Below are positions 1 to 7,850 of a stretch of DNA of 64,000 bases, in pieces. The notes under the pieces are model-generated. The model did not search any database and was not told the origin of the DNA. It worked only from the letters and a program-made list of their open reading frames with translations. The position numbers and the translations under genes were made by a program. The stretch is from Candidatus Gastranaerophilales bacterium (GTDB lineage: Bacteria > Cyanobacteriota > Vampirovibrionia > Gastranaerophilales > Gastranaerophilaceae). The DNA lies in the NCBI GenBank assembly GCA_944324425.1, contig CALUWE010000007.1, forward strand, positions 1 to 64,000, read 5' to 3'. Within the stretch, counting starts at the first letter, position 1, and the number at the start of each line of letters is the position of its first letter.

Positions 1-66
1 GATAGGACGCAGATAGAAGTTTGGCAACAAATGCAGTCGAGCGTTACTAATCGGACGAGGGCTTTT
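1..66 (+). rRNA. rrl: 23S rRNA, 3' end (partial)
   Basis: The window opens inside 23S rRNA. The GATAGG start and the block GTTACTAATCGGACGAGGGC match the conserved last ~70 bases of bacterial 23S. The AGGGCTT ending resembles cyanobacterial 23S more than proteobacterial 23S. The exact 3' end cannot be fixed without the 5' strand of the terminal helix, which lies outside the window. The 5S gene follows in the same direction. Confidence 0.85.
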
Positions 67-297
67 CCTGAATCTTAACGAAGAAAATTTCATACAAAAT
101 TTGTTTTTTGTTGAAATTTTTAAGTGAGCCTTAGGATGTGAGCTCGTGATGGCGAAGCGTTGAGCTTCGGCAGACAGAGCGAAACTGGACTAAGGTAAAA
201 GAAAAGGAATATATTGGTTCAAAATATTATCTGTATGTAACTTTCAGCGTGTCGGCTGTGAGTTCAATCTCAAAACAGTCGAACACTAACCAGATTT
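67..297 (+). other. 23S-5S internal transcribed spacer
   Basis: This 231-base spacer has no tRNA and no ORF but is rich in inverted repeats. AAAATTTCA pairs with TGAAATTTT around 85-120. CCTTAG (127-132) pairs with CTAAGG (191-196), enclosing a CGAAGC/GCTTCG hairpin. TCGGCTGT pairs with ACAGTCGA near 252-284, just before 5S. These look like RNase III and 5S maturation structures; that role is inferred. Confidence 0.6.
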
Positions 298-413
298 TCT
301 GGTGGCCAGGCGGCAGGATCCCACCCGTTCCCATCCCGAACACGGTCGTAAAGACTGCTTGCGCTGACAATACTTGGAGGGTAGCCTCCTGGGAAGATAA
401 GTAGCTGCCAGAT
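298..413 (+). rRNA. rrf: 5S rRNA
   Basis: About 116 bases with the 5S signature CCCATCCCGAACACGG in loop C and a terminal helix formed by TCTGG at the 5' end and CCAGA at the 3' end. It lies downstream of 23S in the standard rRNA operon order. The ends are set by the terminal helix and could shift by 1-3 bases. Confidence 0.93.
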
Positions 414-425
414 TCTATATTTAAA

Positions 426-461
426 AAAATAACCTTTAAGAAACATCTTAGAGGTTATTTT
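426..461 (+). terminator. rRNA operon terminator, probably bidirectional
   Basis: AAAATAACCT (426-435) pairs with AGGTTATTTT (452-461) around a 16-base loop, followed by a T-rich run. On the opposite strand the stem is also followed by T residues, so it can also end the convergent gene at 481-930. Confidence 0.8.
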
Positions 462-480
462 TTATTTTATCTTGTTTTTA

Positions 481-930
481 TTAAGCAAGAAGAGTGCTGA
501 ATCTGCTGTTTATTGCAGAGCCGCCCATTTCTTCTTCAATGTTCATATTGCCTGAAATTAAGCTTAATATGCCGCCTGCTATATTTGTTGTTCTTTGTTC
601 AAATTGCATATAAGGTGAATCTTCACCAAGAATTTCTTCTTTGACGTCTTGAATTATGCCGCCTGCCAGTCTGCCTATAATTCTGCCGATAAATCCGCCT
701 GCAACTCCGCCGTATGCATAGCCTGCCATTTGTCCGACTGCGCCGTATATATCTTCTGCTTCATATTCTTGATCAAATAACCCGAGAATATTTTCATTTT
801 CGTTATTGTTTTGGGCGCCTATATTATTATTGTTTTCTTCTCCTGTAAGGCCTTCAATACCACCATTTTGTACCATTTGTCCAATTAAGTTTAGCGCAAT
901 ATTGCTAATCATAGAATTGCTTAGTTCCAT
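481..930 (-). CDS. hypothetical glycine-zipper protein
   Basis: 149 residues, family not recognised. The first third has a hydrophobic helix (ISNIALNLIGQMVQ) followed by an N/E-rich stretch. Around residues 64-92 lies a Gly-rich segment (GQMAGYAYGGVAGGFIGRIIG) with GxxxG spacing, typical of glycine-zipper proteins that pack helices or associate with membranes. There is no obvious signal peptide. The start has a GAGGA ribosome site about 10 bases upstream. The gene converges on the rRNA operon and shares its terminator. A membrane or surface role is a guess from composition. Confidence 0.6.
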   Translation of the reverse strand: MELSNSMISNIALNLIGQMVQNGGIEGLTGEENNNNIGAQNNNENENILGLFDQEYEAEDIYGAVGQMAGYAYGGVAGGFIGRIIGRLAGGIIQDVKEEILGEDSPYMQFEQRTTNIAGGILSLISGNMNIEEEMGGSAINSRFSTLLA

Positions 931-1044
931 TATTATATCCTCAATATATAGTTCTTATATATCATTTAAAAAATATTTCATTCCGCAATTTTAAATTTTA
1001 TATTTTTTGTTACATTAATTAATATTATAATTTTAATGTTTTGC

Positions 1045-1056
1045 TATAATAATCCC
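1045..1056 (+). promoter_or_regulatory. extended -10 promoter, probably leaderless
   Basis: TGCTATAAT is a consensus extended -10 (TATAAT at 1045-1050). Only six bases separate it from the ATG at 1057, so the expected transcription start is the ATG itself. No Shine-Dalgarno sequence precedes the gene. Confidence 0.65.
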
Positions 1057-1386
1057 ATGAATAAGGACGAATTAATCAAATTTTGCCTTCTAAACAGCGA
1101 CTCTATTCTAACCTATCCTTTTTCAGATAAAAAATATGACAATTTGCCTGTTATTAGGCATAAATCAAACAATAAATGGTTTGCTCTTATTTTTCTTCAA
1201 GACAATATTTTATATGTTAATTTAAAGTGTAACCCCATTGATGCTGAAATTTTAAGAGATAATCACCCCTATATAACTCCTGCGTGGCATATGAACAAAT
1301 CTCACTGGAATAAAGTTGATGTGAATAGAGCCCCGAAAAAGCTGCTTAAAAATTTAATACAAGAAAGTTTTAATCTCACCAAATAG
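1057..1386 (+). CDS. MmcQ/YjbR family protein
   Basis: 109 residues from the ATG at 1057. An upstream in-frame ATG at 1036 lies before the -10 box and is unlikely to be used. The layout matches the MmcQ/YjbR (DUF419, CyaY-like fold) family: an N-terminal helix, a FPFS-like segment (YPFSDKKYDNLPVIRH), a KWFAL strand, VNLKCNP, and a late WHMNKSHWNKV block. Family members may bind DNA but their cellular role is unsettled. The gene is monocistronic with a leaderless-type promoter. Confidence 0.8.
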   Translation: MNKDELIKFCLLNSDSILTYPFSDKKYDNLPVIRHKSNNKWFALIFLQDNILYVNLKCNPIDAEILRDNHPYITPAWHMNKSHWNKVDVNRAPKKLLKNLIQESFNLTK

Positions 1387-1453
1387 TCTTAATAATTAAT
1401 TATTTGTTAAAAATATCTGCTTTTTTAAAATCAAGAGTTAATATATATGTATT

Positions 1454-2518
1454 ATGAAATATAAAGATTATTATGAAATTTTGGGCGTAAAAAAAGATGC
1501 AACGGAAGCTGAAATAAAATCGGCTTACCGTAAACTTGCGCGCAAATACCACCCTGATGTCAACAAAGAAAAAGGGGCGGAAGAAAAATTTAAAGATATA
1601 AATGAAGCCTACGAAGTTTTAGGTGATAAAGAAAAACGTCAAAGATACGATAGCCTCGGCTCTGCTTGGCAAGGCGGCGCCGATTTTACGCCGCCCCCGA
1701 ATTTTGGCGATTTTGATTTTTCGCAATTTTCAAGTGGCGCACAAGGCGGCAATATGGGCGGCTTTTCTGATTTCTTTTCCGCAATTTTTGGCGATTTAAT
1801 GTCAAAAGGCGCAGGTAATGCTTATCAAAGAAGCTATTCAACGGGCGGTAACTTTGGCGGCTTTAGCGGATTCAACAATATGGGCGGTTTTTCAAATGCA
1901 GGCGGTTATAGTGAGCAAAGAAAACAAAAACCCTCTGAAAACTTAGATATAACTCAAAACATTATTTTAAATGTTAATGATATATTTTTAGCAGGCTCAA
2001 AAAGTATAACAATCAATGATTTTAGAAAATGCCCCTACTGCGGCGATTCCAAAAAAGGCTTTTGCTCGCATTGCGCAGGCTCCGGCATTGAAAAAATTTC
2101 AAAACATTTAACGGTCAACATTCCGAAATTCTGCAAAGAAAACCAAAAAATAAGGCTTAAAGGCGAAGGCAGGCAAGATCCTTACGGTAACAAAGGCGAC
2201 CTTTATTTGGTTGTAAAAATTCAAGATTCAAATTATACGGTAGACGGAGCCGATTTAACAAAAGAAGTTGAAATAAGCCCTGCGATGGCAGCTTTGGGGG
2301 TTAAAAAAGAAATTGTAACCCCCCATGGAAATTTCAGTATAACCATTCCCTCAAAATCAAGTTCAGGCTTAATGCTTAGAATGAAGGGTTTAGGGTTACC
2401 CAAAAAAGAAGGCGGCTTTGGCAATTTGAATGTTAAAGTGAAAATTGTTTTATCCAAAAATATGACCGATGAAGAAATTAAACTGTATAAAAAACTTCTT
2501 GAAATTGAAAAAAATTAA
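1454..2518 (+). CDS. DnaJ/CbpA-type J-domain co-chaperone with reduced zinc region
   Basis: 354 residues. The N-terminal J domain carries the HPD triad at residues 33-35, which stimulates the Hsp70 (DnaK) ATPase. A Gly/Phe-rich linker follows (about 70-155). The cysteine-rich region is reduced to one pair, CPYC and CSHC, near residues 192-208, where canonical DnaJ has four CxxCxGxG motifs. The C-terminal substrate-binding beta domains follow (from about 215), including GKGD-like [10 protein letters not shown]. It therefore sits between DnaJ and zinc-free CbpA. No dnaK or grpE is in the window. The start is set by the J-domain beginning; no clear ribosome site is visible. Confidence 0.85.
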   Translation: MKYKDYYEILGVKKDATEAEIKSAYRKLARKYHPDVNKEKGAEEKFKDINEAYEVLGDKEKRQRYDSLGSAWQGGADFTPPPNFGDFDFSQFSSGAQGGNMGGFSDFFSAIFGDLMSKGAGNAYQRSYSTGGNFGGFSGFNNMGGFSNAGGYSEQRKQKPSENLDITQNIILNVNDIFLAGSKSITINDFRKCPYCGDSKKGFCSHCAGSGIEKISKHLTVNIPKFCKENQKIRLKGEGRQDPYGNKGDLYLVVKIQDSNYTVDGADLTKEVEISPAMAALGVKKEIVTPHGNFSITIPSKSSSGLMLRMKGLGLPKKEGGFGNLNVKVKIVLSKNMTDEEIKLYKKLLEIEKN

Positions 2519-2637
2519 TATTTTTTCAATTTTACCCTTTAAAAAGCAAATTAAATTGTGTATAATTAAAAGATGAAGTTTGAAATATCGTTCAAGAAGG
2601 AAGTTATACATTCAGTTTAGAAACGGAGAAAATTCTT

Positions 2638-2994
2638 ATGCACATTCATGTTAACGGCCGCAATGTCGAAATTACTGATGCAATCAAGGCTTATGCAAAA
2701 GAAAAGCTTGGCAAGGTTGCAGCGCATTATGATCAAATTCAAGCAATTGACATCATTTTAACCGTAATTAAAAATCCTTCGGTTGCAGATTCTCATGTTG
2801 CGGAGGTGAACTGCAAAGTTTCAGGCGACCTCATCAGAGTCGAAGAAAAAGCGGAATCAATGTATGCAAGTATTGACCTTATTTCAGACAAATTGGAAAG
2901 ACAGGTTAGAAAATATAAAGAAAAGAACCTGAAAGCAAAAAGCAATATGGAATCAATAAGAACTTCAGCTAAAGAAGAAGTTGTCGAAGAATAA
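2638..2994 (+). CDS. hpf: ribosome hibernation promoting factor
   Basis: 118 residues of the HPF/RaiA (S30AE) family, starting MHIHVNGRNVEITDAIKAYA as family members do. The basic helix around residues 78-100 (SDKLERQVRKYKEK) is the ribosome-contacting part. It would bind the decoding site of 30S and hold inactive ribosomes in stationary phase. It lacks the ~60-residue C-terminal dimerisation domain of long HPF, so it is the short form with a modest charged tail. A GGAG-like site precedes the ATG. A good terminator follows. Confidence 0.9.
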   Translation: MHIHVNGRNVEITDAIKAYAKEKLGKVAAHYDQIQAIDIILTVIKNPSVADSHVAEVNCKVSGDLIRVEEKAESMYASIDLISDKLERQVRKYKEKNLKAKSNMESIRTSAKEEVVEE

Positions 2995-3012
2995 AAAATT
3001 GAATAATATTTT

Positions 3013-3042
3013 AAAAAGCTCCTAATTTTAGGGGCTTTTTTT
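3013..3042 (+). terminator. rho-independent terminator after hpf
   Basis: AAAAAGCTCCT (3013-3023) pairs with AGGGGCTTTTT (3030-3040), one G-T wobble, loop AATTTT, then T residues. Confidence 0.88.
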
Positions 3043-3043
3043 A

Positions 3044-3070
3044 TTGTAACAATAAAATTTATGTTAAAAT
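3044..3070 (+). promoter_or_regulatory. putative tRNA-Arg promoter
   Basis: TTGTAA (3044-3049) and TAAAAT (3065-3070) are separated by 15 bases, slightly short. The predicted transcription start falls about 7 bases before the tRNA. Confidence 0.4.
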
Positions 3071-3083
3071 AATTTTGTTCTTT

Positions 3084-3157
3084 GTGCCTGTAGCTTAGCT
3101 GGATAAAGCGTTGGTCTCCGAAGCCAAAGAGCGTGCGTTCGAATCGCATCAGGCACG
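3084..3157 (+). tRNA. tRNA-Arg (anticodon CCG)
   Basis: A 74-base cloverleaf. The acceptor stem GTGCCTG pairs with CAGGCAC, with G as discriminator. The D arm is TAGCTTAGCTGGATAAAG, the anticodon stem TTGGT/GCCAA encloses the loop CTCCGAA with anticodon CCG, and the T arm carries GTTCGAATC. The 3' CCA is not encoded. Confidence 0.95.
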
Positions 3158-3178
3158 AAAATTAAATAAGGTGAAATT

Positions 3179-3520
3179 ATGATAAGACAATTTATTCCGA
3201 TAATTTTTCTGACAATTTCAAACATCTTTATGACATTTGCTTGGTATGGACACTTAAGGTTTAAAAACACGGCTCTTTGGGTTGTAATTATTGTAAGCTG
3301 GCTTATTGCGTTTTTGGAATATTGTTTTCAAGTGCCAGCCAATAGAATCGGTCATGAATTTTTTACTGCAGCTCAATTAAAAACAATGCAAGAAGTTATA
3401 ACTCTGGTTGTATTCAGCATTTTTTCCGTTCTTTATTTAAAAGAAGAATTTAAGTGGAACTATCTTGTAGGTTTCATTTTTATAATATTTGCAGTCTTTT
3501 TTATATTCAAAAAATGGTAA
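3179..3520 (+). CDS. DUF486 / DMT-like small membrane protein
   Basis: 113 residues, almost entirely hydrophobic, with four predicted membrane helices (about 5-24, 33-50, 70-88, 92-110). Recognisable family features are FMTFAWYGHL near the N-terminus, the central FEYCFQVPANRIG-like stretch (here LEYCFQVPANRIGHE), and the QLKTMQEVITL segment of DUF486. The family resembles small multidrug-resistance transporters in topology; its substrate is unknown. The start follows an AAGGTG site 7 bases upstream. The gene lies alone between the tRNA and the rpmF operon. Confidence 0.85.
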   Translation: MIRQFIPIIFLTISNIFMTFAWYGHLRFKNTALWVVIIVSWLIAFLEYCFQVPANRIGHEFFTAAQLKTMQEVITLVVFSIFSVLYLKEEFKWNYLVGFIFIIFAVFFIFKKW

Positions 3521-3566
3521 AAAATGCATAAAACTTAACATTTTTTACCCAAAAAAGCTAACATTG

Positions 3567-3595
3567 TTGACATTAAACACTTTTTTTTAGAGAAT
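3567..3595 (+). promoter_or_regulatory. putative promoter of the rpmF-plsX-fab operon
   Basis: Consensus -35 TTGACA (3567-3572), 17-base spacer, and a weaker -10 GAGAAT (3590-3595), followed by a leader of about 80 bases before rpmF. Confidence 0.5.
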
Positions 3596-3680
3596 GTTTT
3601 ATGTGGCAAAATTTGCATTTGCGAATTTTTTCATGGTTAAATATTAAATACAAAACAAAAAATATAAAGGAAAACTAAAA

Positions 3681-4010
3681 ATGGCAGTACCAAAAAAGAG
3701 AACGGGTAAATCAGCACAAGCTAAAAGAAGAGCTAACTGGAAAGCAACAGTTCCCGCTACAACAAAATGCTCAAAATGCGGCGCAGTTGTTTTAACTCAC
3801 ACTGTTTGCCCTGAATGCGGTTCATATAAAGGTAAAGTTGTTTCAATTAAAGACCCTAACTATGTAAATGAAGCAGAAGTTAAGGAAACAAAGAAAACAG
3901 CAAAAAGAACAACAAAAAAAGCAAAAACTGAAGCAGTTGAAACTAAAGTTGAAGAAAAAGCAGAAGTTGCAACTGAAGAAGTTAAAGCTGAAGAAAATAA
4001 AGCAGAATAA
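3681..4010 (+). CDS. rpmF: 50S ribosomal protein L32 with long charged tail
   Basis: The first ~57 residues are a standard bL32: AVPKKRTGKSAQAKRRANW, then a zinc ribbon with CSKC and CPEC. The protein is 109 residues because of an added tail of about 50 residues made almost only of Lys, Ala, Glu, Thr and Val, which most L32 proteins lack. rpmF directly before plsX is a common bacterial arrangement linking ribosome and lipid synthesis. A GGAAAAC site precedes the ATG. Confidence 0.95.
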   Translation: MAVPKKRTGKSAQAKRRANWKATVPATTKCSKCGAVVLTHTVCPECGSYKGKVVSIKDPNYVNEAEVKETKKTAKRTTKKAKTEAVETKVEEKAEVATEEVKAEENKAE

Positions 4011-4050
4011 TTAAGAAAAAGATCAACAACAGTTTATTGGGGAATTTAGT

Positions 4051-5100
4051 ATGACGAGAATAGCAATAGACGCTATGGGTGGAGATTACGCCCCCGCCGC
4101 AATAGTAGATGGGGCAGTATGGGCAGCGTTAGATTACAATGTGCCAATCGAACTTGTCGGCAAAGAAGATGCCATCAAAGCAGAGCTTGAAAGAATTTCT
4201 AAAAAAGGGATAAATTCAAACAGAGGCGGTTATTATACCCACAGACTGAAGGTTGATCTTAATTCTCTTGATATTAAAATAACAGACGCTCAAGAAGTTA
4301 TTGAAATGGGCGAAGCAGTCGGGCAAGCAATCAGAAAAAAAAGAAAATCATCTATTGTGCTTGCCGTTGACGCTGTTGCAAAAGGTTCATCAGATGCTGT
4401 TGTTGCGGCAGGTTCAACAGGCGCTGCTATGGCATCAAGCCTTTTTGGCTTGGGAAGACTCCCCGGCATTGAACGCCCTGCAATTGCCCTAACTTTGCCT
4501 ACAATTAAAAAACCTTTTATGCTTTTAGATGCAGGTGCAAACAGTTCTTGTACTCCTGAAATGCTTTATCAATTTGCGCTTATGGGCGCAACATTTGTAA
4601 AAAATGTTTACGGTTATGAAAACCCAAGAGTCGGTGTTTTAAACATAGGCGAAGAAGCAGGAAAAGGCAACGAACTTGTTCAAAAAACTTATAAAATGCT
4701 TGAAGAAAACCAAGACGGCTTGAATTTTATAGGTAACGTTGAAGGTAAAGAAATTTTTAAAGGCGCATGCGATGTTATTGTATGCGACGGTTTTGTCGGC
4801 AATGTTGCTCTTAAAACCGTTGAAGGTTCATCTTCCATGCTTTTTGAAATGATTAAGCAAGAATTTAAAGCAAACATTTTGTCAAAAATCATAGGACTTT
4901 TGGCAAAACCCTTTATGAAAAGAATTTACAAAAGAATTAACTACGAAGAATTCGGCGGCGCCTTACTTTTGGGGGTTAAGGGAATAACCGTTATTGCCCA
5001 TGGCAGAAGCACATCTTATGCTATTAAAAATGCCGTCAGAGTTGCAAAAGAAGCTGTTGAATCAGGCGTAAATAAAAAGATTATGGAATTTTTTCAATAG
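4051..5100 (+). CDS. plsX: phosphate acyltransferase PlsX
   Basis: 349 residues beginning TRIAIDAMGGDYAP, the PlsX signature. It converts acyl-ACP to acyl-phosphate, the first committed step of phospholipid synthesis through PlsY. The GSTGAAMASS and DAGANSSCTPEML segments and the closing GLLLGVKG-like block (ALLLGVKGITVIAHG) are family landmarks. The length is normal for the family. It lies 40 bases after rpmF and 23 bases before fabH, as one operon. Confidence 0.96.
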   Translation: MTRIAIDAMGGDYAPAAIVDGAVWAALDYNVPIELVGKEDAIKAELERISKKGINSNRGGYYTHRLKVDLNSLDIKITDAQEVIEMGEAVGQAIRKKRKSSIVLAVDAVAKGSSDAVVAAGSTGAAMASSLFGLGRLPGIERPAIALTLPTIKKPFMLLDAGANSSCTPEMLYQFALMGATFVKNVYGYENPRVGVLNIGEEAGKGNELVQKTYKMLEENQDGLNFIGNVEGKEIFKGACDVIVCDGFVGNVALKTVEGSSSMLFEMIKQEFKANILSKIIGLLAKPFMKRIYKRINYEEFGGALLLGVKGITVIAHGRSTSYAIKNAVRVAKEAVESGVNKKIMEFFQ

Positions 5101-5123
5101 ATAATTTTAAGGAATAATAAACA

Positions 5124-6125
5124 ATGAATTTTAAACCCGTACAAATACTTTCAGTAGGAAAATCCGTTCCAAAAACGGTTATTACAAACGATGACCTTAC
5201 AAAAATTTTAGATACCTCAGACGAATGGATTTCAACAAGAACGGGTATAAAACAAAGACACATAGCATCAGGCGATGAAAATTCGACAACATTCGGTGTT
5301 AATGCCGCAAAAGACGCCTTAAATAAATCTGGATTATCCGGTGAAGACATTGATTTAATTGTTGTTGCAACTTCAAATCCTTATAACATTTATCCTTCAA
5401 CGGGTTGCGCCATTCAAGACGCCATTGGTGCTAAAAATGCAATAGCGTTTGATATAACGGTAGCTTGCACCGGCATGCTTTATGCCCTTGAAATTGGCCG
5501 CCATTTTATTAATTCTGGCAAATATAAAAATGTTTTATTGGTTGCAACAGATACCAATTCAAAATTTTTAGATTGGACAGACAGAGCCTCTTGCGTTTTA
5601 TTCGGTGACGGCGCAGGCGCTATGATAATAACAGAATCCAAAGACGGCGTTGATGATATTGTAGCCTTGAATGTTAATGCGGATGGTTCAAAAGGTTGTT
5701 TCATTACAATGAACTTAGTTGGCGAAAATTGCCCGCTTGTTGAACCCGCTGTTTCAGGGCAGCGCAAAATCGGCATGGTCGGAAAAGAAGTTTATAAATT
5801 TGTTGTTCAAACAATGCCTGAATCAATTATGAAATGTTTGGAAGACGCTGAAATGGAGCCCAAAGATATTGATTATTTGGTTCCTCACCAAGCTAATTTA
5901 AGAATAATTGAAGGCCTTCAAAACCGTTTGGAATTCACAAACGACCAAGTTATTGTAGACATTGATAAATACGGCAACACATCCGCTGCCTCTGTTCCTA
6001 TCGCATTAGCGGATGCTTTGGAACAGGGCAAAATCAAAACCCCTTCAACCGCAATTTTATGTGCGTTTGGTGCAGGCATGGCTTGGGGCTCAGCCGTTGT
6101 AAGGCTTAGAGAAGGCTTAAAATAA
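5124..6125 (+). CDS. fabH: beta-ketoacyl-ACP synthase III
   Basis: 333 residues. The enzyme condenses acetyl-CoA with malonyl-ACP to start fatty acid synthesis. The catalytic triad is visible: Cys about 115 in VACTGM, His about 255 in PHQAN, and Asn about 285 in GNTSAAS. The substrate Trp/Arg region (DEWISTRTGIKQR) is also present. It is full length and starts after an AAGGAAT site. It lies in the plsX-fabH-fabD-fabG operon with short gaps. Confidence 0.97.
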   Translation: MNFKPVQILSVGKSVPKTVITNDDLTKILDTSDEWISTRTGIKQRHIASGDENSTTFGVNAAKDALNKSGLSGEDIDLIVVATSNPYNIYPSTGCAIQDAIGAKNAIAFDITVACTGMLYALEIGRHFINSGKYKNVLLVATDTNSKFLDWTDRASCVLFGDGAGAMIITESKDGVDDIVALNVNADGSKGCFITMNLVGENCPLVEPAVSGQRKIGMVGKEVYKFVVQTMPESIMKCLEDAEMEPKDIDYLVPHQANLRIIEGLQNRLEFTNDQVIVDIDKYGNTSAASVPIALADALEQGKIKTPSTAILCAFGAGMAWGSAVVRLREGLK

Positions 6126-6146
6126 GAATTTTTGGGAGTTAAGTAA

Positions 6147-7106
6147 ATGAAAAAAATTGCTTTTATGTTTCCGGGACAAGGCGCACAGGCTGTATCCATG
6201 GGGCTTAGTTTGTATGAAAACTTTGAATCTGCAAGAAAAGTTTTTGATACTGCAAATAAAGTTTTAAATAAAGATATTAAAAAATTGTGTTTTGAAGGGC
6301 CGGAAGATGCCTTAAAACAAACAATAAACACTCAAAGCTGCCTTTTAACGGTTTCAATTGCGGCTTACGAAGCATTTGTTGAACAAACAAAAGGTGCAAT
6401 TAAACCTGATTTTGCTCTGGGGCATTCATTGGGTGAATATTCAGCTATGTATGTTGCAGGGGTTATGGATTTAGAAAATGTTCTTCTTGCAATTCAAAAA
6501 AGGTCTGATGTTATGCAAAAAGCTTGTGAAATTTCAAAACAAGGGGGCATGGCAGCAATTTTGGGTTCAAGTGAAGATACAATTAAAGAATGCTTAGAAA
6601 TAGCTTCATCTAAAGGGCTTGTAAGCGTTGCAAACTATAATGAACCAAACCAAATAGTAATAACAGGCGAATTAGATGCCGTTAATTATGCATCTGAATT
6701 AATTAAAGAAAAAGGCGCAAAAAGAGTTGTTCCTTTGGCTGTTTCAGGCGGTTTCCATTCAAAATTAATGCAAAGCGCAACAGATTCTTTTGTTGATTTT
6801 GTTAAAACCTTAAAAATAAATGATGCAACCATTCCCGTTGTTACAAACGTTGATGCTGATTTAACGGTTAAAAAAGAAGAATTCATTGAAAAAATGCCGA
6901 TTCAAATTTCAAACAGCGTTTATTGGACTCAATCAATTCAAAAATTGTTATTGGAAGGCGTTGATACATTTATTGAATTTGGTTCAGGCAAAGTTTTAAC
7001 TGGCTTAAACAGAAAAATTTGCCCAATAGATGTTAAAACTTATAATGTTGGTGATATGGAATCACTTAATATAACAAAAGATGCACTTGATTTAGTAAAC
7101 ATTTAA
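6147..7106 (+). CDS. fabD: malonyl-CoA:ACP transacylase
   Basis: 319 residues. FPGQGAQ opens the protein and GHSLGEYSA (Ser about 93) holds the nucleophile. The His in GGFHS near residue 205 completes the active site. It loads malonyl groups onto acyl carrier protein for the neighbouring FabH. A GGGAG ribosome site precedes the start. Confidence 0.97.
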   Translation: MKKIAFMFPGQGAQAVSMGLSLYENFESARKVFDTANKVLNKDIKKLCFEGPEDALKQTINTQSCLLTVSIAAYEAFVEQTKGAIKPDFALGHSLGEYSAMYVAGVMDLENVLLAIQKRSDVMQKACEISKQGGMAAILGSSEDTIKECLEIASSKGLVSVANYNEPNQIVITGELDAVNYASELIKEKGAKRVVPLAVSGGFHSKLMQSATDSFVDFVKTLKINDATIPVVTNVDADLTVKKEEFIEKMPIQISNSVYWTQSIQKLLLEGVDTFIEFGSGKVLTGLNRKICPIDVKTYNVGDMESLNITKDALDLVNI

Positions 7107-7121
7107 TATAAGGGGAAGATT

Positions 7122-7850
7122 ATGTCAGAAAATAAAGTGGCACTTGTAACAGGCGGCTCAAGAGGTATAGGCAGAGCTTGCGCCTTAAAATTAGCTGAAG
7201 CAGGTGTTAATGTTGTTATAAACTATGCAGGAAATGACGAAGCTGCAGAAAAAACGGTTAAAGATATTGAAGCTTTTGGTGTTAAGGCCGCTAAAAAGAA
7301 ATTCAATGTTGCAGATAAAGAAGCTGTTGATAATGCAATTAAAGAAATAGTGGATGAATTCGGTAAAATTGATATTCTTGTAAATAATGCAGGTATAACA
7401 AGAGACGGCCTTTTTATGAGAATGTCTGATACTCAATGGTTAGATGTTATTAACACTAACTTAAATTCAGCTTATTTTGTAACAAACCCTGTTTCAAAAT
7501 TAATGATTAAACAAAGGTCGGGCGCTATTATTAATATGGCAAGCATTTCAGGCATTTACGGCAACGCAGGCCAAGCAAACTATTCAACCGCAAAAGCAGG
7601 CTTAATTGGTTTTACAAAAGCATTAGCTAAAGAACTTGCCTCAAGAAATATCAGAGTAAATGCAGTTGCCCCCGGGTTCATTCAAACTGATATGACAAAA
7701 GATTTACCTATGGATGCCATTGTTGAAAGAATTCCTTTGAAAAAATTGGGCAACCCTGAAGATGTTGCAGCTGCTGTTAAATTCTTGGCACTTGACACGG
7801 ATTATATTACAGGTCAGGTATTATCGGTTGATGGCGGGCTTGTTATTTAA
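7122..7850 (+). CDS. fabG: 3-oxoacyl-ACP reductase
   Basis: 242-residue short-chain dehydrogenase/reductase. It has the NADPH-binding TGGSRGIGRA, the NNAG motif, and catalytic Ser, Tyr and Lys (MASISG and YSTAK). The C-terminal GGLVI replaces the usual GGMYM-like end. It reduces 3-ketoacyl-ACP. A GGGGAAG ribosome site is present. acpP and fabF, the usual next genes, are not in this window. Confidence 0.96.
   Translation: MSENKVALVTGGSRGIGRACALKLAEAGVNVVINYAGNDEAAEKTVKDIEAFGVKAAKKKFNVADKEAVDNAIKEIVDEFGKIDILVNNAGITRDGLFMRMSDTQWLDVINTNLNSAYFVTNPVSKLMIKQRSGAIINMASISGIYGNAGQANYSTAKAGLIGFTKALAKELASRNIRVNAVAPGFIQTDMTKDLPMDAIVERIPLKKLGNPEDVAAAVKFLALDTDYITGQVLSVDGGLVI

Noticed and set aside
806-994. 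Plus-strand ORF opposite the glycine-zipper gene
   Set aside because: Ser/Ile/Pro-rich translation with no family features and no ribosome site; it is the antisense shadow of 481-930.
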